A stretch of DNA of 36,657 nt, taken from the NCBI RefSeq assembly GCF_002746455.1, contig NZ_NWUW01000037.1, positions 1 to 36,657 of the forward strand. The letters are read 5' to 3'. A program made the position numbers and the translations under genes. The stretch is from Bacillus fungorum (lineage in GTDB: Bacteria > Bacillota > Bacilli > Bacillales > Bacillaceae_G). The first letter of the stretch is position 1; the number at the start of each line of letters is the position of its first letter. The notes beneath the pieces were generated by a model. It ran no database searches. It was not told the origin of the DNA and worked only from the letters and a program-made list of their open reading frames with translations. Shown here piece by piece: positions 1 to 8,177 of the stretch.

Positions 1-72
1 TCGATAACTTTCATTTCCGTTCAAATAACGTAGAACGATTTGTATTTTTTCATCAGCTGTAAATTTAGCCAT
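1..72 (-). CDS. IS3-family transposase OrfA, N-terminal 24 codons only
   Basis: The translation begins MAKFTADEKIQIVLRYLNG, which resembles the N-terminal helix-turn-helix of IS3/IS150-group OrfA proteins. These bind the element ends. ATG at 70-72 is preceded by a GGAGGTG ribosome binding site about 10 bases away, inside the terminal region of the element. The gene continues past the left edge of the window, so length, intactness and the OrfA/OrfB frameshift cannot be judged. Confidence 0.75.
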   Translation of the reverse strand, partial: MAKFTADEKIQIVLRYLNGNESYR

Positions 73-127
73 AGAAAAACTGCACCTCCAATTGTTAGAC
101 TGTGTCTAACAATTGGGGTGCAGTTCA
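1..127 (-). mobile_element. End of an IS3-family insertion sequence, cut by the window edge
   Basis: The transposase start (72 back to 1) reads out of the window. In front of it lies a typical IS3-family terminal sequence, TGAACTGCACCCC on the minus strand (115-127). A perfect 13-bp inverted repeat (88-100 and 104-116, loop TGT) sits just inside the tip and could block transcription or translation entering from outside. The outer boundary near 127 is inferred from the TGAACTG tip. The other end and the target duplication lie outside the window. The element inserted about 26 bp past the stop codon of the mgtC-like gene, so that gene is intact. Confidence 0.75.
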
Positions 128-153
128 ATTCACTTCACTCTTTTTTCTTACAA

Positions 154-834
154 TTATCTACTTTCCACTTCAACTGAAACAACACGATCTATCTCTTTTA
201 GTGAACTATATAGCTCAGTTGTATATAGATCTTCTGGAGCTAAAATGACCATCTCTAGTTGCTGAAATGCTCCACTATCTATATCTTTAATTTTTACGCG
301 TTTCACATGCATACCTAAATTTTTAATTTGCTTAAATATACCATCTAACTCATGATGCTCTTTTACAGTAATTTTTATAGATAAATCCTTTTGTCTTAAT
401 GAATACGGCCCTGCAATTTTCACAAGTTGTGGAAGTACGTTAATCGCTAAAATAATTAAAATCATAGCAACCGTCGCTTGTAAATAAAATCCAGCTCCAA
501 TCGCAATACCTAAAGCCGAAGCAGCCCAAACCATAGAGGCGGTCGTTAATCCAGAAATAACGTCATTACTTCTTCGTAAAATAACACCTGCCCCAAGAAA
601 ACCTATCCCACTTACAATTTGTGCAGCTAGACGCATTGGGTCCATATTTGTATGTCCTGGAACAGAATATACATGGACTGATTCAATTGAAACCATCGTA
701 ATTAAACAACTTGCTACAGAAATAACCATACTTGTTTTCACACCAAGTGGTTTATTCTTTAGCTGCCTATCTATCCCGATGAATAATCCTAAAAAGAGTG
801 CTAAACCTAATTTGAGTAAAAATTCATATGACAT
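154..834 (-). CDS. MgtC/SapB-family membrane protein
   Basis: A 226-aa protein. The first ~135 residues form several hydrophobic helices with the MgtC signature: GLFIGIDRQ near residue 17, then GIGFLGAGVILRR and GLTTASMVWAASALGIA around residues 76-112. The remaining ~80 residues form a soluble C-terminal domain (KDLSIKITVKEH onward) as in long MgtC proteins, where it is ACT-like. Family members are linked to growth in low magnesium and modulation of ATP synthase or membrane potential; the exact role in bacilli is unsettled. The start ATG follows AAGGAGA by 8 bases. It is transcribed alone, downstream of the ykyA terminator and just before an IS element. Confidence 0.85.
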   Translation of the reverse strand: MSYEFLLKLGLALFLGLFIGIDRQLKNKPLGVKTSMVISVASCLITMVSIESVHVYSVPGHTNMDPMRLAAQIVSGIGFLGAGVILRRSNDVISGLTTASMVWAASALGIAIGAGFYLQATVAMILIILAINVLPQLVKIAGPYSLRQKDLSIKITVKEHHELDGIFKQIKNLGMHVKRVKIKDIDSGAFQQLEMVILAPEDLYTTELYSSLKEIDRVVSVEVESR

Positions 835-929
835 ATTTCCAGTCTCCTTACTTTACAATGTTTCCCTTGGAATAATTCACTATAACTCTTTTATGATATC
901 AATTCCAGTCTTTTCTATTCATTTAACAT

Positions 930-973
930 AAAAAACCGAAAAAACATTTGTGACGATGTTTCCCCGGCTTTTT
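930..973 (-). terminator. Rho-independent terminator after the ykyA-like gene
   Basis: Read on the minus strand, the arm CCGGGGAAACAT (956-967) pairs with ATGTTTTTTCGG (936-947) using G-U pairs. The loop is 8 nt and a T-run follows at 930-935. The wobble pairs favour the minus strand, so this ends the deacetylase-ykyA unit. Confidence 0.8.
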
Positions 974-993
974 ATTACACTTAACATTCTTCT

Positions 994-1650
994 TTATTTC
1001 TGATCTTTAATCTTAATCTCTGCATCTTTGTAAAATGCTAATTTACTGTCATTATACTCTTTTGTAAAATTGTTAAATTGCTCTTTGGACTTTTGTGCTT
1101 CCACATTCAGTCCATTAACAGCCTTAACTTTTTCACCAATTTCTTTTAATTTCGTTTCTTTTACTTTTAATTTTTCATACAGTTCTTTTTCAGTCTCTAA
1201 CGCCTTCGTATAATTTTCATTCATTTTTTGGAATGCATCATAACGTTTTTTATACGACTCTTCTACTGCTTTCGCTTGTTTTTGTAACTTCTTATCTTCA
1301 AGCTTCTCTATATTTCCTTGAACGGATTTCGTTTCTTTCTGAGCTTTTTCTAGCATTTCTTTCTCATTTTTCAATACTTTTTCACGGTCATCTACATTTG
1401 CAGTAGCTTGCTCTATTTTCTTCATAACAGCTTCATTATGATCTTTACCTTCTTGTAAAATTTGAGAATATAGTTCTTGACCTTCCTTCTCTAACTTCTC
1501 TAACTTCTTCGCTTCATCAACTAATGATTTTTCTTGTGTAGCCGCTGTTTCAAAAGCTGTATAAAGATTTTCTTCTGGTTTTTCACCGAAACAACCTGTT
1601 AATAACCCTACTGATAGTGCTCCAACTACTGCTACTTTTCCATACTTCAA
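994..1650 (-). CDS. ykyA: YkyA-family cell-wall lipoprotein
   Basis: A 218-aa lipoprotein. The signal peptide ends in the lipobox LLTGC (Cys20), so the mature protein should be anchored on the outer face of the membrane. The rest is highly charged, Lys/Glu-rich coiled coil (about residues 30-200) as in the YkyA family (putative cell-wall binding lipoproteins); molecular function is unknown. The start is TTG at 1648-1650, with GGAGG 8 bases upstream; no ATG is better placed. It begins 14 bases after the stop of the polysaccharide deacetylase and a strong terminator follows, so the two form an operon. That pairing suggests a shared cell-wall role (inference). Confidence 0.85.
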   Translation of the reverse strand: MKYGKVAVVGALSVGLLTGCFGEKPEENLYTAFETAATQEKSLVDEAKKLEKLEKEGQELYSQILQEGKDHNEAVMKKIEQATANVDDREKVLKNEKEMLEKAQKETKSVQGNIEKLEDKKLQKQAKAVEESYKKRYDAFQKMNENYTKALETEKELYEKLKVKETKLKEIGEKVKAVNGLNVEAQKSKEQFNNFTKEYNDSKLAFYKDAEIKIKDQK

Positions 1651-1664
1651 CGTTCATTCCTCCA

Positions 1665-2486
1665 TTACATACGGTTATCATGCCAGAAATTCACTGGGAA
1701 GTGACTCTCTTCATGATAAGCTTCAAACTCATAACCCTTTTCTTTTAACCCTTTTAAAATTGCTGGCACAGCAGCAACTGATTGCGGGTGAATGTCATGC
1801 ATTAAAATGACTTCTTGTGGTTTTGTTGCATTATTTAATACATTTTGAGCAATTTGTGCTGCAGCTGCATCGACTTGCATTTTATTATATTTCCAATCTA
1901 ATGAATCAATTGTCCAATCCCAAACTTTAAAGCCGCCCTCTACCACTTTATTTCGAAGACTTTCATTTAATCCAGGCATTGAACCGTATGGCGGGCGTGT
2001 TAATTTAGGTGATTTTCCAATTATGTTCGCGATTAGGCTTTGATCCTCTTTCATCTCATTTACATATTCGCCATTTTTATATAACTTTGCAAAATTATGT
2101 GTCATGCTATGCATTCCCACATAATGACCTTCTGCATTTTCACGTTTTACTAAATCTGGAAATTCTTTTACATTTGCTCCAATTAAAAAGAATGTCGCCT
2201 TCGCATCATGTTGTTTTAACGTATTTAATAATTCAGCCGTATATTTCCCCGGACCATCATCAAATGTAAGATAAGCAACTTTTCTTTCTTTTCCATTAAA
2301 ACGACTTGGTGCCGTTTTATTCATTTCTACTTTCGGTTGTTCACTTGCGAGCTGTACTACATTTTCTTGTTTTGCAACAGCCTTTGCTGGTGAAGTAATG
2401 GATTGAAACATGAAATACCCAATAGCTACTACTGCAATCGCTATTAAAACGACTACTATTCGTTTAATTTTAAAAGCTTTTTCCAT
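1665..2486 (-). CDS. Membrane-anchored polysaccharide (peptidoglycan) deacetylase, CE4 family
   Basis: A 273-aa protein with an N-terminal signal anchor (about residues 9-27), a ~40-residue linker and one NodB/CE4 domain. The five CE4 motifs are visible: TFDDGP (74-79, catalytic base Asp75 and metal Asp76), HSMTH (126-130, metal His), RPPYG (164-168), DWTIDSLDW (190-198) and ILMHD (227-231). Such enzymes remove the N-acetyl group from GlcNAc in peptidoglycan and give lysozyme resistance. By recall it resembles the B. cereus enzyme Bc1974; this was not checked. ATG follows GGGAGAGGA by about 9 bases. A TATAAT box lies in the upstream gap. It is first gene of an operon with the YkyA-like lipoprotein. 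Confidence 0.9.
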   Translation of the reverse strand: MEKAFKIKRIVVVLIAIAVVAIGYFMFQSITSPAKAVAKQENVVQLASEQPKVEMNKTAPSRFNGKERKVAYLTFDDGPGKYTAELLNTLKQHDAKATFFLIGANVKEFPDLVKRENAEGHYVGMHSMTHNFAKLYKNGEYVNEMKEDQSLIANIIGKSPKLTRPPYGSMPGLNESLRNKVVEGGFKVWDWTIDSLDWKYNKMQVDAAAAQIAQNVLNNATKPQEVILMHDIHPQSVAAVPAILKGLKEKGYEFEAYHEESHFPVNFWHDNRM

Positions 2487-2586
2487 TCTATCGAATTCCT
2501 CTCCCTATTAATCTTATATATAAATCACCCAATATAATTATACATCTATTTATTTTATTACACTATATAAACAGACTTTATATGTA

Positions 2587-3015
2587 TTATAATGGGAGTT
2601 TTATCAAAATGGTTGTTCCTATTCCTTCTTTACTTATAATACTAAGTGTACCTCTATGAAGCTCCACCATTTTTTTAACGATAGCTAAACCAAGACCTGC
2701 ACCTGTAGCATGGTTATTAATCTGGTAAAATGACTGTTCTATATATGGTAAATGCTCTTTAGCAATTCCAATCCCTTCGTCTTTCACCTTTATCACTGCT
2801 TGTCCTTCATTTTTAGTCGCTTCAATGTGAATTGTACCTTTTTCACGTGAATATTTAATAGCATTTTGAACAATATTCAAGAAAATTTGCTTTAGCCTAT
2901 TTCGATTTCCCATCAATTCAACGCTTTCTATCGTATTAATAAATTGAATTTGTTTCTCTTCAGCGTTAGGAGTTAATTGCCAAATCGTCTCCTCTAGTAT
3001 ATCGTATATTTGCAC
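2587..3015 (-). pseudogene. Histidine-kinase remnant: ATPase domain only
   Basis: The 142 residues from a GTG codon are a clean HATPase_c domain: N box LNIVQNAIKYS, G1 box DEGIGI, G2 box GAGLGLAIVKKM. There is no sensor, membrane helix or HisKA phosphoacceptor. The same frame stays open for 19 more codons upstream to a TAA at 3073-3075. These codons (SEKLYSNHFNLYKQK) look like the end of a kinase dimerisation domain rather than a leader. No good ribosome binding site precedes the GTG. A terminator and the LCP gene follow immediately upstream. The simplest reading is a kinase that lost its 5' half; a free-standing ATPase protein is less likely. Confidence 0.65.
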
Positions 3016-3101
3016 CTTTTGTTTATATAAATTAAAATGATTTGAGTATAATTTTTCTGAAATAAAAAATCGTTACAGAAAAGTTACAAATCTATTCCGA
3101 T

Positions 3102-3133
3102 AAAAAAAGATTGGCAAAGGCCAATCTTTTTTT
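3102..3133 (-). terminator. Terminator of the LCP gene
   Basis: A perfect 14-bp stem (3102-3115 with 3120-3133), loop AAAG, with A/T tracts forming the stem base so that it works in both directions. The LCP stop codon (3132-3134) overlaps its edge. Confidence 0.85.
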
Positions 3134-4142
3134 ATTGTTCGTTTCGAACTGGTTTTGGTGTTACACCTAAATGTTGATTCAACTTATTCGAAATATCTTT
3201 CACATTTTTTTCGTTTGGAATGTAATAATAAATACCTCCGATACGTTTATCCGTACCTTCTACTTGCATTTTTTCCATTTCCAAATTAGATCCTGCCATA
3301 TTTTTTGTAATTGCAAGCATATCATCGAAAGTTAAATTCGTTTTCATATTTTTATCGACCGCATCGAGTAAAGAGCCCATTTTGCTAATAGATTGAACAG
3401 ACATCGCTTTTTTAGCAATTGCTTCTATTACAAGTTGTTGTCTTTGACCACGCATTGCATCACTGTCAATTTTACGCGTTCTTGCAAGCGCAAGTGCTTG
3501 TTCGCCATTTAAATGCTGGAAGCCTTTTTCTAAATGAATCATACCTGCTTGGTCTTTACTATCTTGTTCGGTGAAAGTAACTGGTACATCAATATCAATA
3601 CCACCAAGTGAATCTACAATTTGAACAAATGATTCAAAGTTAAACTTCACATAATAATCAACAGGAACATTTAAAAACTTTTCCACAGTATCTCGTGTAC
3701 TTTCAACACCACCAAATACGTGTGCATGAGTAATTTTATCTAATTTTTTTCTAGATGGAATATAAACACGTGAATCACGTGGAATACTAACTAATTTAAC
3801 CGATTTATCATCTTTATTAATTGTTGCTAATAAAAGTGCATCTGTTCGAACAGCTTCACCGTATTGACTTTTTCGCATTTCACTACCATCTACACCCATA
3901 ATTAAAATGGAGATGTTATCCTTTAAAGGCTCAACTTCTTTATCACGTTTTGATGATTTATCAATTTTTGCATACGCATCACTTACAACTGCTTTTGCTT
4001 TGTTATATATTAACGATCCATATCCTACTCCTCCAAAAATAAGTAGGAAGAATGGAATTAAAATGAACCATTTTATTGACTTTCTTTTAGAACGTTTTTT
4101 ACTGCTTCTCGTATTTTGTTCTAATTCAGAGCTCATATTCAT
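3132..4142 (-). CDS. LytR-CpsA-Psr (LCP) family wall glycopolymer transferase
   Basis: A 336-aa type II membrane protein. It has a basic cytoplasmic N-terminus (KKRSKRKSIKW), one transmembrane helix (about residues 27-47) and an extracellular LCP domain (about 75-240). Conserved features include NISILIMGVDG, the Arg-Asp pair in RTDALLLATI, SIPRDSRVYIP and ALALARTRK. LCP enzymes move lipid-linked polymers such as teichoic acids or secondary wall polysaccharide onto peptidoglycan. It appears monocistronic, with its own terminator directly after the stop. The neighbouring deacetylase and lipoproteins fit an envelope role. Which polymer it attaches cannot be told from sequence. Confidence 0.9.
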   Translation of the reverse strand: MNMSSELEQNTRSSKKRSKRKSIKWFILIPFFLLIFGGVGYGSLIYNKAKAVVSDAYAKIDKSSKRDKEVEPLKDNISILIMGVDGSEMRKSQYGEAVRTDALLLATINKDDKSVKLVSIPRDSRVYIPSRKKLDKITHAHVFGGVESTRDTVEKFLNVPVDYYVKFNFESFVQIVDSLGGIDIDVPVTFTEQDSKDQAGMIHLEKGFQHLNGEQALALARTRKIDSDAMRGQRQQLVIEAIAKKAMSVQSISKMGSLLDAVDKNMKTNLTFDDMLAITKNMAGSNLEMEKMQVEGTDKRIGGIYYYIPNEKNVKDISNKLNQHLGVTPKPVRNEQ

Positions 4143-4211
4143 TCTCCTCTCTTTCTCTTTCCCTAGTATAATGTATGTCTAGCAATCTTCATATTGAATT
4201 TCCTTTCAATC

Positions 4212-4231
4212 ACCTTACATTTTTGTAAGGT
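4212..4231. promoter_or_regulatory. 8-bp inverted repeat upstream of the LCP gene
   Basis: ACCTTACA-TTTT-TGTAAGGT is a perfect 20-bp hairpin or operator-like palindrome about 70 bases upstream of the LCP start. No T-run follows, so it is a poor terminator. Its position would suit a regulator site for the LCP promoter; no specific factor is implied. Confidence 0.35.
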
Positions 4232-4335
4232 TACATGATGAATCCAATATGTATTCCATTTCACATTATACTCTCGTGCTTATTTTTAGCAAGTCACTAT
4301 TTTCCAGCTTCAAATATTTAACACTTCTCAACATC

Positions 4336-4359
4336 TAAAATTATAAATTTATAATTTTA
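4336..4359. repeat. 24-bp perfect AT palindrome
   Basis: A perfect 12+12 palindrome, TAAAATTATAAA followed directly by its complement. It coincides with the stop codon of the small ORF at 4357-4455 and lies after the glycosidase-like gene. It has no G or C, so it would be a weak terminator; it could be an AT-rich protein site. Confidence 0.4.
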
Positions 4360-4455
4360 TTCGTTTCGAATTGTTCGATTTCCACCTAAAAAAGCAGCAA
4401 GAATAAAGAGCAAAATTAGTAATGAAACAATAAATTTTATATTATTATTTCTCAA
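4357..4455 (-). CDS. Candidate 32-aa membrane peptide
   Basis: An ORF from TTG (4453-4455) to TAA (4357-4359). It has a short polar N-terminus (RNNNIK), one strongly hydrophobic stretch of about 17 residues (FIVSLLILLFILAAFLG) and a charged tail NRTIRNE. This is a typical single-pass small membrane protein. The start overlaps the last 11 bases of the glycosidase-like gene in another frame, so expression could be by translational coupling. The ribosome binding site is weak: a GGGAAG lies about 20 bases upstream. I do not recognise a family. A non-coding explanation remains possible. Confidence 0.4.
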   Translation of the reverse strand: MRNNNIKFIVSLLILLFILAAFLGGNRTIRNE

Positions 4456-6748
4456 GCGGTGTATACATTGTTTTCTTCCCATGATTATAAATGAAAGCGG
4501 ATTTTGCTTTTAGTTTCGTCTTATCTATGTCTATCTCTTCATTTGAGAAATTCACAATAATTTTAATCTCTTTTCCATACGAAGCAGATTGGACTAGTTT
4601 ATCTTCTGACATATATGCAAAGTTCGTCATTTTTTCTTTTACTGCCTTTTCGTGAACTTCATTCCAAACTTTCAGATGCTGCGTAATTTCTTGTTTATGC
4701 TTATTCCACTCTACTTCATCTAAATGGTACAACGGAGGAACATTATACAATAACTCGTATAGCATACGGTTTCCTACCTCATCTTTTACTTTCAAGCTTC
4801 CCCATTCCCAGTGGTGCGTTGTAATAACTGAATCATTGTATACTATTTTATATAATGGTACGGAATATACAGGATTTAAATACACTTGTTTATACTCTTC
4901 TTTTAATGGTACTTGTTTTGCATATTTATCTGGAACATTTTGATTCGGTGACCAATATCCGCCTACATAATACGGACTTGTTTTATTTTTCCTCATATCT
5001 TCATCGTCCCATTTAATAACAGGCGTTTCAATGCCGTGAGCAAATACTATCGTGCTACTTGCAAAATCATTTCCGCCCTCAGAGCCAACTACCATACCTT
5101 TTTCTTGCGCAATATAATCCATTCGTTGTAATCTTGCTTTTACATCTTGTTCTTGTGTCGTTATATGTTTAGCCGAATAGTCATCATAAATTTCACCTGT
5201 TGCATCACAATCAATAAACCATGAATTGTATTTAGGTCCATTTTGTAATATATCGTTCATGCGTTCTTTTACACTAGACAGCGATAAAGTCGGGTTTAAC
5301 TTGCGACCTCTGCCTAAAAAGCCTTGCACCTTTTCTCCGTTTTTCTTCGTTACAGTTGCCCCTTCATATAACGATGGATCAGTAAAAGAAGCTGTATTCC
5401 AATTTTTATCAGCTTTTTCGTGAATAGAATGGTAAGAATCATACGGACCAACTAAATATCCCATTTTCTTAGCTTCTGTCACGAAATTAGGCTGCATATA
5501 CCCTTGTTCCCAGTTCGGTAACCCTATCCATGCATTGTCTATTCCTGCCGCTTTCATTTCCTTTAGTATATCCGTTCCATCTGCCTTACCCCATTTACTT
5601 ACTTCTTCAACCGCGTCACCGAGCGCCGACTTTAATAAATTCTTATTTAAGTTATACAACTCCATTTTTGATAAGTGATCTATCCCTTTGTTTAATAACT
5701 CACTAGCGTTCTGATCAACTTTTTGGAAAATATCCTCTTTATACAATTCCTTCATTGATAATACTTCATTTACATAACGCAAAATAACATTTTTTTGGTA
5801 CTTATCAATAAAATCTTGTTTACTTACTTGCTCAAATACACTCAGTTCTCCAGGCTCCGAACTATTCTTTTGAATAAGCTCTTTTATATGACTAAACAGA
5901 GGACTATTTATTTGCTCTCTTATCTTCGGCCAATTTATGTTACTTTCAGACAAACCATTTTGATTCCAAAAATAAAAATGAGCCGCACCATAAAGTTTTT
6001 CAATCTCTTTATTTTTTCTAGCTTTTTCTTGTAATGTTTTAAATTCACCTTTTTGAGCAATATTATCCTTATACAGTTTCGCAATACTAACTGCATCATT
6101 ATTTGTCACATATAATTGAAATCCATATGTTTTCTTTTTATTTATACTCGGGAATTCATGTATAAAATCAAATCCTATTTTCGGATCCGAATGAAACTTC
6201 AATTCATTATTAAACATATTGTTCGCAATATATACAATGGAATATTTTGAACCATTTAACGCAAAAAACTTCATAGAAAATGATTCAGCAAATGAATATG
6301 CATCATCCTTTAAAAATTTCTTCCAATTTTCATCATCACTCGGAATTTGCTTTCCTTCCCATAACGGAAGTGTATAATTTTCAGCTTGTACTTTCGGCCA
6401 CGTAAAGCTTTCTGCACCAGTCGATTCCACTTCAATATTTAAATGATCTTTTTTCTTTTCTAGATTCACTTTTACTTTTTGATCTGGATATTCCCAAGAT
6501 GTGCGATTCTTGTCTTTTTTTACATTTGACACCTTCATTTTCGGCAACGGCTGTGACGCCTGTTCCTTTACACCGTCATGTGCTACAGTTAACGTGAAAG
6601 TCTCTGGATTTACATCGTAAGTAAACTCTTTATACGTCGCTTTCTTTATTCTAGACTCTTGTACAGCATTGCTACCTTTTACATCACACCCGGCTAAAGT
6701 CGAAAATGACATAGTTGTAAGAAGACATATTACTATCATTTTTTTCAT
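4445..6748 (-). CDS. Lipoprotein glycosidase related to GH101/GH129 (PF11308-like)
   Basis: A 767-aa protein, taking ATG at 6746-6748 because GGAGGTG sits 7 bases before it; the frame is open 18 codons further upstream without a better signal. The signal peptide ends in STLAGC, so it is a lipoprotein. A beta-rich N-terminal region precedes a (beta/alpha)-barrel-like region with AWIGLPNWEQ, WFIDCDATGE and VGSEGGND. In GH101/GH129 enzymes the equivalent Asp and Glu are nucleophile and acid/base for alpha-N-acetylgalactosaminides; assigning FIDCDATG and GSEGG to those roles is inference. The substrate might be a GalNAc-containing wall polysaccharide or a host mucin sugar. No other carbohydrate-uptake genes are adjacent. 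Confidence 0.7.
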   Translation of the reverse strand: MKKMIVICLLTTMSFSTLAGCDVKGSNAVQESRIKKATYKEFTYDVNPETFTLTVAHDGVKEQASQPLPKMKVSNVKKDKNRTSWEYPDQKVKVNLEKKKDHLNIEVESTGAESFTWPKVQAENYTLPLWEGKQIPSDDENWKKFLKDDAYSFAESFSMKFFALNGSKYSIVYIANNMFNNELKFHSDPKIGFDFIHEFPSINKKKTYGFQLYVTNNDAVSIAKLYKDNIAQKGEFKTLQEKARKNKEIEKLYGAAHFYFWNQNGLSESNINWPKIREQINSPLFSHIKELIQKNSSEPGELSVFEQVSKQDFIDKYQKNVILRYVNEVLSMKELYKEDIFQKVDQNASELLNKGIDHLSKMELYNLNKNLLKSALGDAVEEVSKWGKADGTDILKEMKAAGIDNAWIGLPNWEQGYMQPNFVTEAKKMGYLVGPYDSYHSIHEKADKNWNTASFTDPSLYEGATVTKKNGEKVQGFLGRGRKLNPTLSLSSVKERMNDILQNGPKYNSWFIDCDATGEIYDDYSAKHITTQEQDVKARLQRMDYIAQEKGMVVGSEGGNDFASSTIVFAHGIETPVIKWDDEDMRKNKTSPYYVGGYWSPNQNVPDKYAKQVPLKEEYKQVYLNPVYSVPLYKIVYNDSVITTHHWEWGSLKVKDEVGNRMLYELLYNVPPLYHLDEVEWNKHKQEITQHLKVWNEVHEKAVKEKMTNFAYMSEDKLVQSASYGKEIKIIVNFSNEEIDIDKTKLKAKSAFIYNHGKKTMYTPLEK

Positions 6749-6800
6749 CTTCTGCACCTCCACCACTGAATATACAGGGGCTTTGTTACAGAAATGTGGC

Positions 6801-6832
6801 AAAAAAATAGAACCAGCATAACGCTAGCTCTA
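6801..6832 (-). terminator. Terminator after the DUF6366-like gene
   Basis: A 10-bp stem on the minus strand (TAGAGCTAGC with GCTGGTTCTA, two G-U pairs), loop GTTAT, followed by seven T at 6801-6807. The direction is set by the G-U pairs and the T-run. It separates the small upstream gene from the glycosidase-like gene. Confidence 0.8.
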
Positions 6833-6961
6833 TTTTGAGTATTATAAATAAGTGTGTATGAACAACTATAATTTGCTTAAAGTATATGTAATACAATAAC
6901 CGTGTTTTTTCATCCTCACTACTTATAAAAGCAAATAATTCATAACTTTAATGTGCATTTC

Positions 6962-7171
6962 TTAACTAAAAAAATAAGTGTATATAATATAGCCTAAAAC
7001 TAGCACTAAAATTACTAGCGCTGTACCTTTCCAATTCATACCACCTGTCATATCAACTGGACTACCGGATTCAGCTCTGTTTAATCCATCCTTTAAAGAG
7101 CCGGTAGGATTATTTTTCAATTCACTTTGCCTTATACGTTCTCTTTTTTCTTCTGGTGACTCTGTCTTCAT
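6962..7171 (-). CDS. DUF6366-like small membrane protein
   Basis: A 69-aa protein beginning MKTESPEEKRERIRQ. The ATG at 7169-7171 is chosen because GGAGGTGATC lies 4-10 bases upstream; a further in-frame ATG 8 codons earlier has no such signal. It has a charged N-terminal half with KNNPTGSLKDGLN, then a C-terminal transmembrane helix (about residues 48-66) ending YIIYTYFFS. The pattern matches what I recall as DUF6366, common in Bacillus and of unknown function. It has its own terminator and appears to be a single-gene unit. Confidence 0.75.
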   Translation of the reverse strand: MKTESPEEKRERIRQSELKNNPTGSLKDGLNRAESGSPVDMTGGMNWKGTALVILVLVLGYIIYTYFFS

Positions 7172-7257
7172 ACGATCACCTCCAAATGAATACACGCTTT
7201 ACTAAATTATACATTATTACTTTTCTTTTATATGCCCACTGAAAAGATATTTACAAC

Positions 7258-7287
7258 AAAAAAAGCTAGCAATGCTAGCTTTTTTTT
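7258..7287 (-). terminator. Terminator of the threonine operon
   Basis: A 13-bp stem, AAAAAAAGCTAGC and its complement with loop AAT, with an A/T base usable in both directions. The TAG stop of thrB (7275-7277) is inside the stem. Confidence 0.9.
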
Positions 7288-8177
7288 AGCCCTATATGTT
7301 CTTCTTTATTTACAGTAATTCCTCTATGATCGATTTCTAGCTCACACACTTTCATAGACGTAAATACTCTCGCTAATTGCTCAGCAATTTCTTGACGTTT
7401 CTCATACGGCGTTAATATAAAAATAGATGGTCCTGCACCGCTAAGCGCTGTACCGTATGCACCGAATTCTTTTGCACATTTACGAATAGATGGTAATAAC
7501 GGTACAAGTTCTAAACGATACGGCTCGTGAAAATGATCTCTCTCCATCATTTCCCCTACAACTTCCCATTTCTTTTGACATAAAGCAGCTACTAATACAT
7601 TACTTATCGCACTAGCCTTAACCGCTTCATGAAACGGAAATACATCTGGTAATACAGATCGGCTTTCATCTGTATTTAGCTCTTCATTTGGAATAAGAGA
7701 AATTACGCCTAATTCCTTACTTTCAATTCTTACAACCGAAACATTCTTTCCATCAAGTGCTCCGATTACAGTTCCTCCTAATATAGAAGCAGCAACATTA
7801 TCAGGATGACCTTCAAAATTTGTAGCGATTTGAACTTTTTGATCAGTTGTTAAGTTCAAATCGCCTAGTTGATTCGCAAGCTCTATCCCAGCTACAATTG
7901 CTGATGCACTACTTCCTAGGCCTCTTGTTAGGGGGATATTACTAGTAACTTCTATTATATGGGGTGATAAAGAAGGACTAACTTTACATGCCGTGCTAAC
8001 AATTAAATTTTTATCATCTGTCGGAATCGACTCAGCAAAGGAATGGATCACTTGCCATTTATCAGCTTTCTCTTTTACTACTACATTTAAATACAATGAC
8101 AAAGCTATTCCTACTGAATCAAATCCAGGTCCAACATTCGCTGTACTAGCAGGAACACGAATACTTAATGGTATCAC
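7275..8177 (-). CDS. thrB: Homoserine kinase ThrB
   Basis: A 300-aa GHMP-family kinase that phosphorylates L-homoserine with ATP to O-phosphohomoserine, the substrate of ThrC. Visible features are the N-terminal VPASTANVGPGFDSVG segment, the GHMP ATP-binding loop PLTRGLGSSASA (about 84-95), GHPDNVAAS, and a C-terminal GTALSGAGPS motif. The start is GTG at 8175-8177, inside the four-base GTGA overlap with the thrC stop, so translation is coupled. It is the last gene of hom-thrC-thrB and ends within the operon terminator. Confidence 0.96.
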   Translation of the reverse strand: MIPLSIRVPASTANVGPGFDSVGIALSLYLNVVVKEKADKWQVIHSFAESIPTDDKNLIVSTACKVSPSLSPHIIEVTSNIPLTRGLGSSASAIVAGIELANQLGDLNLTTDQKVQIATNFEGHPDNVAASILGGTVIGALDGKNVSVVRIESKELGVISLIPNEELNTDESRSVLPDVFPFHEAVKASAISNVLVAALCQKKWEVVGEMMERDHFHEPYRLELVPLLPSIRKCAKEFGAYGTALSGAGPSIFILTPYEKRQEIAEQLARVFTSMKVCELEIDHRGITVNKEEHIGLKKS

